A stretch of DNA of 5,060 nt from Oscillospiraceae bacterium (GTDB lineage: Bacteria > Bacillota > Clostridia > Oscillospirales > Acutalibacteraceae): positions 1 to 5,060 of the forward strand of contig JAQXLO010000183.1 of NCBI GenBank assembly GCA_029012165.1, in the 5' to 3' direction. Position numbers and translations under genes: made by a program. Shown here one piece after another: positions 1 to 4,135 of the stretch. Numbering within the stretch: the stretch's first letter is position 1; each line of letters opens with the position of its first letter. The notes under the pieces were generated by a model that was not told where the DNA came from, ran no database searches, and saw only the letters and a list, made by a program, of their open reading frames with translations.

Positions 1-1
1 G

Positions 2-343
2 AAAACAGGCAGAGCATATCGAATGGTACAGCAAATAGACGATATGTACAAATGTAAAGATATTAACGAAGCCGAAGAGGTTTTTGATAAAATGATAAAG
101 TGGATGAGACGCAGCCGTCTCGATCCGATGAAGAAAGTTGCTAATAGTCTCAAATCTAACAAAGAAGAAATCCTCAATTACTTCTATCAAAGAGTAACTA
201 ATGCAATCGCCGAGGGTATAAACTCACTGATCCAATCCGCTAAACGCAGAGCCAGAGGTTTTAGAACCTTTGAAAGCTATGAATGCATGATATATCTTGT
301 TGTAGGGAAGCTTAATCTTTCTTGTCCCGACCTTTTTACGTAA
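2..343 (+). CDS. ISL3-family transposase, C-terminal part (5' end outside window)
   Basis: This is the open frame running in from the left edge to the TAA at 341-343. The visible 113 residues begin KTGRAYRMVQQIDDMYK and end in a block with INSLIQSAKRRARGFRTFE and MIYLVVGKLNL. That is the characteristic C-terminus of ISL3-family (DDE) transposases, where a helical segment is followed by the 'N.LI...KR.ARGF..F..Y..MIYL..GKL' signature. The catalytic DDE residues are mostly upstream and not visible, so completeness cannot be judged, but the C-terminus ends at the usual place for the family. An internal ATG at 23 opens the same frame but is not a real start, because homology continues upstream of it. 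Base composition is more A/T-rich than the genes that follow, as expected for a mobile element. The family call is from recognition of the motif and was not checked by a search. Confidence 0.85.
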   Translation, partial: KTGRAYRMVQQIDDMYKCKDINEAEEVFDKMIKWMRRSRLDPMKKVANSLKSNKEEILNYFYQRVTNAIAEGINSLIQSAKRRARGFRTFESYECMIYLVVGKLNLSCPDLFT

Positions 344-385
344 CTTTTCACGGTGTTAAGAAAAGAAACAAATGGACGGGTCAGT
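344..385 (+). mobile_element. Probable right end of the ISL3-type insertion element
   Basis: The transposase stop is followed by about 47 bases before the -35 box of the rubredoxin promoter. The right terminal inverted repeat of the element should lie in this interval or overlap the transposase end, because ISL3 elements close shortly after the gene. A short inverted pair, CTTTTC and GAAAAG, sits around 345-367. The left end is outside the window, so neither the terminal repeat nor the target duplication can be defined. The boundary given is approximate. Confidence 0.3.
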
Positions 386-390
386 TTCTA

Positions 391-419
391 TTGACAAAAC
401 ACGGGATACAATTTATAAT
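391..419 (+). promoter_or_regulatory. Consensus sigma-A promoter for rubredoxin-dfx
   Basis: A perfect TTGACA (391-396) is separated by exactly 17 bases from a perfect TATAAT (414-419). Transcription would start near 426, leaving a leader of about 77 bases. I see no convincing Fur/PerR palindrome over it, only the half site TTATAAT at 413-419. Such a promoter predicts strong basal expression of the operon. Confidence 0.9.
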
Positions 420-429
420 GCAAGATAGA

Positions 430-467
430 GTAATGCGTCGGGCGGGTTGTCCGTCCCTTGCGGTTAC
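430..467 (+). other. Hairpin in the rubredoxin mRNA leader
   Basis: GGGCGG (440-445) can pair with CCGTCC (451-456) through six pairs, one of them G-U, across a 5-base loop. GTAA (430-433) can pair with TTAC (464-467) to close an outer arm. There is no T-run after it, so it is not an intrinsic terminator. It may stabilise the 5' end of the transcript. No known riboswitch class is recognised. Confidence 0.35.
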
Positions 468-502
468 TTGAAACAAATTCATTCTGAAAGGTGGAGTTTC
501 TT

Positions 503-661
503 ATGAAAAAGTATGTATGCGACGCTTGCGGCTGGGTTTATGACGAGGAATTGGGCGCACCCGATTTGGGTATCGCTCCCGGCACGAAGTTTGAGGATCT
601 TCCCGAAGATTTTGCGTGCCCGCTCTGCGGCGTCGATAAGGATATGTTCAGCGAAGAATAA
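503..661 (+). CDS. rub: Rubredoxin
   Basis: This is a 52-residue cytoplasmic one-iron electron carrier. It has the two rubredoxin knuckles, Cys6-x2-Cys9-Gly and Cys39-Pro-x-Cys42-Gly, which supply the four cysteine ligands of the Fe(Cys)4 centre. The family aromatic and acidic core is also present: YVCDACGWVYD near the N-terminus and the stretch PGTKFEDLPEDFACP. The length is normal for the family. The ATG at 503 follows the Shine-Dalgarno-like AAAGGTGGAG at 488-497. It is the first gene after a consensus promoter and lies 14 bases upstream of the desulfoferrodoxin gene, so the two should be one transcript. In such pairs rubredoxin hands electrons from an NAD(P)H:rubredoxin reductase to the superoxide reductase. 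Paired operons of this type (rbo-rub, with the order reversed) are known in sulfate reducers. Confidence 0.96.
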   Translation: MKKYVCDACGWVYDEELGAPDLGIAPGTKFEDLPEDFACPLCGVDKDMFSEE

Positions 662-675
662 GAGAGGTGTTTTTT

Positions 676-1050
676 ATGGAACAGAAATTTTACTATTGTG
701 CGCACTGCGGCAAAATCATTGCCGTTGTCAAGGAAAGCGGCGTTCCCGTGATGTGCTGCGGGCAGAAGATGCAGGAAATCATCCCCGGCACGACCGAAGC
801 GGCAACCGAGAAGCACATCCCTGTTTACACGGTGGAAAACAATATTGTCAAGGTTAAGGTCGGCGAAGTGGCACATCCCATGCTTGCGGAGCATTACATC
901 GAGTGGGTTTCCTTGCAGACCAAGCAGGGTAATCAGAGAAAGGTTCTCGCTCCCGAAGCGGCTCCCGAAGTCTGCTTCGCACTTTGCGAGGGCGATACGG
1001 TGGAAGCGGTCTATGCGTACTGCAACCTGCACGGCTTGTGGAAAGCATAA
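676..1050 (+). CDS. dfx: Desulfoferrodoxin (two-iron superoxide reductase)
   Basis: This 124-residue cytoplasmic enzyme reduces superoxide to hydrogen peroxide without releasing oxygen. The N-terminal desulforedoxin-like domain (about 1-36) has Cys8-x2-Cys11 and the adjacent pair Cys27-Cys28, the ligands of the Fe(Cys)4 centre I. The catalytic neelaredoxin-like domain has His47, His67, His73, Cys116 and His119, which match the square-pyramidal Fe(His)4Cys centre II. The Glu45-Lys46 pair directly before the first histidine matches the functional EKH motif of Desulfovibrio enzymes. It is therefore the full class I type and complete in length. I chose the ATG at 676 over the in-frame GTG at 667, because AGAGAGGTG (661-669) is the ribosome binding site and the protein then starts MEQKFYYC like its relatives. 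The site overlaps the rubredoxin stop codon, which implies coupled expression. The hydrogen peroxide product would need a peroxidase encoded elsewhere, such as rubrerythrin. Confidence 0.96.
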   Translation: MEQKFYYCAHCGKIIAVVKESGVPVMCCGQKMQEIIPGTTEAATEKHIPVYTVENNIVKVKVGEVAHPMLAEHYIEWVSLQTKQGNQRKVLAPEAAPEVCFALCEGDTVEAVYAYCNLHGLWKA

Positions 1051-1132
1051 ACGTTCCCGCAAAAATCAAACAGTCCCATTCTGTTCCCCGTGCCGAATCG
1101 GTGCGGGGATTTTTCTGTGCGGTGTTGTGCAT
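1046..1132 (+). repeat. Terminator-promoter repeat, copy A
   Basis: This stretch starts at the dfx stop and aligns with 4972-5060 at about 88% identity by hand (78 of 89 columns, 9 substitutions, 2 single-base gaps). It includes the dfx terminator and the TTGTGC that serves as -35 of the next gene. Both copies begin with CATAAACGTTCC. Confidence 0.85.
1086..1116 (+). terminator. Rho-independent terminator after dfx
   Basis: CCCCGTGCC (1086-1094) pairs with GGTGCGGGG (1100-1108) around the loop GAATC, with two G-U pairs, and is followed by ATTTTTCT. It ends the rubredoxin-dfx transcript 36 bases after the dfx stop. The same hairpin sequence recurs exactly at 5013-5035. Confidence 0.9.
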
Positions 1133-1153
1133 AGCGGGACAGCGTGGTATAAT
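1125..1153 (+). promoter_or_regulatory. Extended -10 promoter for the DUF1697 gene
   Basis: TTGTGC (1125-1130), a 17-base spacer and TATAAT (1148-1153), preceded by the extended-10 element TGG (1145-1147). The -35 lies within the repeat that also holds the upstream terminator. Confidence 0.75.
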
Positions 1154-1177
1154 GAAAAAACGGCTGGGGGTTAAAGC

Positions 1178-1711
1178 ATGAAACGATATGTCGCACTGCT
1201 TCGAGGCATTAACATAAACGGCAAAAATAAAGTGCCAATGGCAGAATTGAAAGCGCTGTTTGAATCGCTCTCGTTTGAAAACGTCAGGACGGTGCTCAAC
1301 AGCGGGAACGTTCTCTTTTCGTGCGGTGAAACCGACACGCAAACGCTGACGGCACAAATTGCGCAGGCGGTGAAAGAACGGTTCGGTTTCGAGGTACCCG
1401 TGTTCGTCATTGAACAGGGAGCGCTCGAGGACATTCTGCGCCATGCGCCCGCATGGTGGGGAACCGAGGACAAGGCGGTCTATGACAATTTGATTTTCAT
1501 TCTCCCGCCCGCCACGACTGCCGAGGTGTACGAGGCGCTCGGCGAGCCGAAAGCGGGACTGGAACAGGCGCAGGCGTACCAAAATGCCGTCTTTTGGTCG
1601 TTCAGCCGCAAGGATTACAAAAAAACAAACTGGTGGTCAAAAACGGCGAGCTTGCCCATCGGGCAGAAGCTCACCATCCGCACCGCCGGCACATTGCGCA
1701 AGCTCGTTTAA
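1178..1711 (+). CDS. DUF1697 family protein
   Basis: This 177-residue soluble protein matches the DUF1697 family in its hallmark N-terminus, RYVALLRGININGKNKVPMAELK, where the 'LLRGINVGG.NK..MA.L' block is diagnostic. It also has the 'VLNSGNVLF' strand at about 40-48 and a C-terminal 'LTIRTAGTLRKLV' block. Length and end point are normal for the family, so it looks intact. No enzymatic activity is established for these proteins and I do not assign one. There is no signal peptide or membrane segment. The ATG at 1178 is preceded by a weak GGGGG-type ribosome binding site at 1166-1170. The gene has its own promoter. Its stop codon overlaps the stop of the convergent cupin gene by 4 bases (1708-1711), so there is no room for a terminator between them. 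Confidence 0.9.
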   Translation: MKRYVALLRGININGKNKVPMAELKALFESLSFENVRTVLNSGNVLFSCGETDTQTLTAQIAQAVKERFGFEVPVFVIEQGALEDILRHAPAWWGTEDKAVYDNLIFILPPATTAEVYEALGEPKAGLEQAQAYQNAVFWSFSRKDYKKTNWWSKTASLPIGQKLTIRTAGTLRKLV

Positions 1712-2061
1712 TACACCACGGCATCGTCCGCAGTGAAGCCGCCGAGCGAATGCGCTTTTACTTGGATGCAAACATAGGTGATGCCGGCATCGTTTGCGGC
1801 AAAGAACTGCCGCTTTGCACAGGGCGCAATTTTCAACCAGTCGCCTGCGGCAAGCCCGATTTCTTCGCCGTCAATCACGGCTTTTCCCTTGCCGGAAAGA
1901 ATGCCGTAAATTTCTTCATTGTTCTTGTGCGCATGAACGAACGGCACACCGACACCCGCAGGGAGTTGGTTGACGCTGACCTCTGCGCCGGTTAGCGCAA
2001 GCGTCTCGTGCAGCTCGGCCCTGCCTTCGTTTCCGATGGTGGTTTTCGTGTAGTTTTTCAT
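1708..2061 (-). CDS. Small single-domain cupin protein
   Basis: This 117-residue single-domain cupin is encoded on the minus strand. Cupin motif 1 is clear: GVGVPFVHAHKNNEEIYGILSG at about 36-57, giving His43, His45 and Glu49/Glu50 as metal ligands. Motif 2 (GDWLKIAPCAKRQF, about 73-86) has Gln85 where the fourth ligand histidine is usually found, so metal binding may rest on three residues. It has no signal peptide. Relatives include sugar-isomerase-like and unassigned stress cupins, and the substrate cannot be inferred. I chose the ATG at 2061-2059, because GGAGGT (2074-2069) lies 7 bases upstream. An alternative TTG at 2076 would put the ribosome binding site inside the gene. It is divergent from the HxlR-type regulator gene, a layout in which such regulators often control the neighbour. 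Confidence 0.88.
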   Translation of the reverse strand: MKNYTKTTIGNEGRAELHETLALTGAEVSVNQLPAGVGVPFVHAHKNNEEIYGILSGKGKAVIDGEEIGLAAGDWLKIAPCAKRQFFAANDAGITYVCIQVKAHSLGGFTADDAVVY

Positions 2062-2106
2062 GGTTTGTACCTCCAAAAATGATTTGCAATTTTTTTGCTT
2101 GTCTGT

Positions 2107-2135
2107 AGTATATTGCTCGGTACATCCAAAAACAA
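2107..2135 (-). promoter_or_regulatory. Promoter for the cupin gene
   Basis: On the minus strand TTGTTT (2135-2130) is separated by 17 bases from TATACT (2112-2107), about 45 bases before the start codon. The -10 lies in a sequence that recurs at the opposite promoter, so it may be controlled by the divergently encoded regulator. Confidence 0.65.
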
Positions 2136-2179
2136 GTACGCACTTTTTTATAACTGTATATTCTTTTCGGGATGTGTAG

Positions 2180-2185
2180 TATAAT
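2180..2185 (+). promoter_or_regulatory. -10 element of the hxlR-type regulator gene
   Basis: A perfect TATAAT is located 20 bases before the start codon. The -35 is weak: TATATT at 2157-2162 with 17-base spacing. The transcript would start at about 2192, leaving a very short leader that begins near the ribosome binding site. Confidence 0.6.
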
Positions 2186-2205
2186 GAGAGTACGAGGTGA
2201 TTTCG

Positions 2206-2535
2206 GTGAAAACAAAAGACGAATTACCGGCTTGCCCTGTGGCAACAGCCGTATCGTTAATCGGCGGGAAGTGGAAGCTTCTGATTCTGCGCAATCTGAA
2301 AGCACGCCCGTGGCGGTTTAACGAATTGCAAAGAGACTTGGACGGCATATCGCAAAAGGTGTTAACCGACAGCTTGCGGCAGATGATTGACGACGGGCTT
2401 GCGTATCGGCACGATTATCGGGAATTGCCCCCAAGAGTGGAATACGGACTGACCGACCTCGGACGGGAGATGTTGCCGATTATTGACGCACTTGCCGATT
2501 TCGGAAACTACTATAAATCCGTGCAAAAAGAGTAA
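2206..2535 (+). CDS. HxlR-family winged-helix transcriptional regulator
   Basis: This 109-residue DNA-binding protein has the complete HxlR (MarR-like) domain. Cys10-Pro opens the 'CPVATAVSLIGGKWKLLILRNL' helix (about 10-31). 'RFNELQRDLDGISQKVLTDSLRQMIDDGLAYRHDY' (about 37-71) contains the recognition helix, and 'PPRVEYGLTDLGREMLPIIDAL' (about 75-96) forms the wing and dimer helix. The N-terminal cysteine is the residue that senses thiol-reactive electrophiles in characterised members such as YodB and HypR, so a redox or quinone-type signal is possible. I chose the GTG at 2206, because GAGGTGA (2194-2200) lies just upstream. An alternative GTG at 2197 sits within that site. It is followed 30 bases later by the DUF6440-like gene and is divergent from the cupin gene, its most likely target. 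Confidence 0.92.
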   Translation: MKTKDELPACPVATAVSLIGGKWKLLILRNLKARPWRFNELQRDLDGISQKVLTDSLRQMIDDGLAYRHDYRELPPRVEYGLTDLGREMLPIIDALADFGNYYKSVQKE

Positions 2536-2565
2536 CGGAAAGAATGGATTTGTACAGGAGGAAAC

Positions 2566-2745
2566 ATGATGGATAATCGGTTTGAAAAAGTGTACGCACA
2601 GGGAGCGCTCAATCAGATTGAAATTTGGGTGGACCGGGAAACGGGCGTCAACTATATCTTTCGCCAGCACGGTTACGCCGGCGGCATGACGCCGCTTTTA
2701 GACAGGGACGGCAAGCCTGTCGTTACGCCGATCGTGCATCGGTAA
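2566..2745 (+). CDS. Small DUF6440-like protein
   Basis: This 59-residue soluble protein starts MMDNRFEKVY. It has the block 'IWVDRETGVNYIFRQHGYAGG' followed by 'MTPLLDRDGKPVV', which I recognise as the core of the DUF6440 family of short Firmicute proteins. The function is unknown. A very strong AGGAGG (2556-2561) lies 4 bases before the first ATG and 7 bases before a second, in-frame ATG at 2569. The second spacing is the better one, so the protein may begin one residue later. The gene lies 30 bases after the regulator gene with no terminator between, so it is probably co-transcribed. The sequence has no cysteines, signal peptide or membrane segment. Confidence 0.8.
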   Translation: MMDNRFEKVYAQGALNQIEIWVDRETGVNYIFRQHGYAGGMTPLLDRDGKPVVTPIVHR

Positions 2746-2812
2746 GAGAAACTGCCGGCAGTTGCCCGACGGATTTCGGGAATAATCCGCATCAAAGCGT
2801 ACAATCACAGCC

Positions 2813-2859
2813 AAAAGCCCGATTGTTCGTTTTCGTTGCTTGCGGCAACGGCTTTTTTT
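2813..2859 (+). terminator. Rho-independent terminator after the hxlR-type operon
   Basis: The hairpin CGTTGC (2834-2839) / GCAACG (2845-2850) has the loop TTGCG and is followed by GC and seven Ts (2853-2859). An outer pairing of AAAAGCC (2813-2819) with GGCTTTT (2850-2856) is an alternative arm. It closes the operon about 70 bases after the small gene. Confidence 0.75.
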
Positions 2860-2868
2860 CCATACAAT
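2840..2868 (+). promoter_or_regulatory. Probable promoter for the XRE-type gene
   Basis: TTGCGG (2840-2845), a 17-base spacer and TACAAT (2863-2868). The -35 is formed by the loop and 3' arm of the preceding terminator hairpin, so terminator and promoter are overlapped. Confidence 0.55.
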
Positions 2869-2902
2869 AGCGGTAACAACTGAACGAAAGGAAGTTATCT
2901 CT

Positions 2903-3421
2903 ATGTTAAACGAAAACATCAAAACCATCCGAAAGTCAAAAGGTCTTTCGCAAGAAGAACTTGCCGTCAAGCTGAACATTGTGCGGCAAACCGTTTCCAA
3001 ATGGGAGCAGGGCTTATCGGTGCCCGACGCCGATATGCTCATCGCTCTGTCGGATGCGCTCGATACCCCCGTAAGTATATTGCTCGGAGAAACGGTTGCC
3101 GAACCGCAAGCGGATGATTTGAAAGCGATCGGCGAAAAGTTGGAAGTGCTCAATTTGCAGCTCTCGCAGAGAACGGCGGCAAAACGGAAAGCATGGCACG
3201 CACTGTTCGTCGCATTGTGTGCGGTTATCGCCGTGCTGTTCGTCGGGCTGATTTTGTTGCACAGCCCGTATTTGGGTTGGAATTTCGCAGACCCCGAAAC
3301 CGCCGTTTTAGGGACAGCGTTTCATGCGGCGGAGTGGCTGTTTATGCGGCTTGCGCCGATTGTATTTGTCGGGTCTGTTGTCGGCGCCGTATGCACCCGC
3401 AGAAAAGCTTTGTCGATGTAA
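2903..3421 (+). CDS. XRE-family HTH regulator with C-terminal membrane domain
   Basis: This 172-residue protein starts MLNENIKTIRKSKGLSQEEL. Residues 5-62 form an XRE/Cro-type HTH, where 'SQEELAVKLNIVRQTVSKWEQGLSVPD' holds the turn and recognition helix and 'VSILLGE' closes the domain. A polar linker with helical heptad-like leucines (about 70-95) leads to a hydrophobic helix at about 98-119 and a second at about 150-164. The protein is therefore probably tethered to the membrane by two helices, with the DNA-binding domain in the cytoplasm. Such HTH plus membrane fusions are frequent in Clostridia; their signals are mostly unknown. The ATG at 2903 follows AAGGAAG (2888-2894). It appears monocistronic, and no target gene is obvious next to it. 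Confidence 0.88.
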   Translation: MLNENIKTIRKSKGLSQEELAVKLNIVRQTVSKWEQGLSVPDADMLIALSDALDTPVSILLGETVAEPQADDLKAIGEKLEVLNLQLSQRTAAKRKAWHALFVALCAVIAVLFVGLILLHSPYLGWNFADPETAVLGTAFHAAEWLFMRLAPIVFVGSVVGAVCTRRKALSM

Positions 3422-3604
3422 TCTCTGTCGCCGTGCGCATCAAAGCGTTATGTGGGATTCAAAGTTTCGGTCAAGCCTTTGGGAAGGCTTGCGGATTCCA
3501 AAGGCGGCGCATTTGGCCGCCGACCGCAGGCAAATTGTCAACAGTGCACTGCCCATGTGACGCTGGACAGAAAAAGGGAACGCGAAATTTTTTATGTTCA
3601 ACTA
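3422..3604. other. Gene-free spacer with two hairpins
   Basis: No coding frame here is convincing. CAAGCCTT (3472-3479) and AAGGCTTG (3484-3491) form a perfect 8-bp stem with a 4-base loop. GGCGGC (3503-3508) and GCCGCC (3516-3521) form a second stem. Neither is followed by a T-run, so they are not canonical terminators, though the first could still attenuate readthrough from the XRE-type gene. Confidence 0.5.
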
Positions 3605-3633
3605 TTGACATTCGTTCCTTAATGATATACAAT
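3605..3633 (+). promoter_or_regulatory. Strong promoter for the perR-like operon
   Basis: A perfect TTGACA (3605-3610), a 17-base spacer and TACAAT (3628-3633). The -10 is embedded in a Fur-type palindrome, which points to repression by the encoded regulator. Confidence 0.85.
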
Positions 3634-3637
3634 ATCA
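3623..3637. promoter_or_regulatory. Fur/PerR-type operator (autoregulation)
   Basis: TGATATACAATATCA is a 7-1-7 inverted repeat with one mismatched position. It is close to the Fur-family box TGATAATnATTATCA (11 of 14 arm positions by hand alignment). Because it covers the -10 of the gene for a Fur-family protein, it most likely mediates negative autoregulation. The metal or peroxide specificity cannot be read from the site. Confidence 0.75.
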
Positions 3638-3670
3638 ATAAGAAAACGCTTGCAATAGGAATGATGACAG

Positions 3671-4060
3671 ATGATGAAGCGAAACACCATTCAGCGCACC
3701 CTGGTTTTGCAGGCAGTGCAGCGGCTGCAGTGCCATGCCACTGCCGAGGAGGTCTACGAAACGATCGTGCAGGAGCACCCGCATATCAGCCGGGCGACGG
3801 TATATCGCAACCTGCGCTCGCTGGCACAGGACGGAGAAATTCGTCGGATGGAGATCCCCGGTGCGGCGGATCGCTTCGATCATCAGTGCCACGAGCACTG
3901 CCATGTGAAGTGTGAGAAATGCGGCAGAGTTTTTGACGTGGACATGGAAAATATCACAGGTTTGGAGAAAAACATCCGGGATGCCCACGGCTTCGCTTTC
4001 ACCGGGTACGAAATCCTTTTTTGCGGCGTCTGCCCGGATTGTCAAGCGCAGAACCGCTGA
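3671..4060 (+). CDS. perR: Fur-family metalloregulator, PerR-like
   Basis: This 129-residue dimeric DNA-binding repressor has an N-terminal winged helix (about 5-62, with 'HISRATVYRNLRSLAQDGEI' as the recognition region) and a C-terminal metal and dimer domain. Aligned to B. subtilis PerR with a constant offset of 15, all five regulatory metal ligands are kept (His22, Asp70, His76, His78 and Asp89 for H37, D85, H91, H93 and D104). So are the structural zinc cysteines, Cys81-x2-Cys84 and Cys121-x2-Cys124. Asp rather than Glu at residue 89, and Asp rather than Cys at 70, favour PerR over Fur or Zur. The N-terminus is about 15 residues shorter than in B. subtilis. The segment around 71-78 is unusually rich in His and Cys (HQCHEHCH). 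The start is ATG 3671 or 3674, after AGGA (3657-3660). A peroxide-sensing role is inferred from the residues. Confidence 0.87.
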   Translation: MMKRNTIQRTLVLQAVQRLQCHATAEEVYETIVQEHPHISRATVYRNLRSLAQDGEIRRMEIPGAADRFDHQCHEHCHVKCEKCGRVFDVDMENITGLEKNIRDAHGFAFTGYEILFCGVCPDCQAQNR

Positions 4061-4135
4061 TCCCGGCGAAGCCCCATCATGTGCGTATACGGGCGCATCA
4101 AAACCCGTAAATATATATATCAAAGGAGTACGGTT

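Larger units (their letters stand above)
2104..2193. repeat. Short direct repeat pair over both divergent promoters (operator candidate)
   Basis: TGTAGTATATTG (2104-2115) and TGTAGTATAATG (2175-2186) match at 11 of 12 positions, and each is followed 4-5 bases later by GTAC (2120-2123 and 2190-2193). One copy covers the cupin -10 and the other the regulator -10. This arrangement fits a shared repressor site, but binding is inferred. Confidence 0.4.

Noticed and set aside
405..425. Possible PerR box at the rubredoxin promoter (TTATAAT at 413-419)
   Set aside because: Only one half site is present and it coincides with the consensus -10; the opposite arm does not match.
854..1582. A 242-codon minus-strand frame
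   Set aside because: It runs antisense across dfx, a terminator and DUF1697, all well supported on the plus strand, and its translation is low-complexity and rich in Arg and Pro.
2107..3088. The 14-base sequence AGTATATTGCTCGG occurs at 2107-2120 and again at 3075-3088
   Set aside because: The second copy encodes the conserved SILLG motif of the XRE domain. A chance match of this length in 5 kb is uncommon but possible, and the flanks do not align.
3193..3915. A 240-codon plus-strand frame linking the XRE-type and perR-like genes
   Set aside because: It is an out-of-frame overlap of two clear genes across a promoter, with an implausible Arg/Cys-rich composition.
4089..4108. ACGGG/CCCGT stem between the perR-like and QueD-like genes as a terminator
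   Set aside because: The stem has only 5 bp with a 10-base loop and is followed by A/T alternation rather than a T-run.
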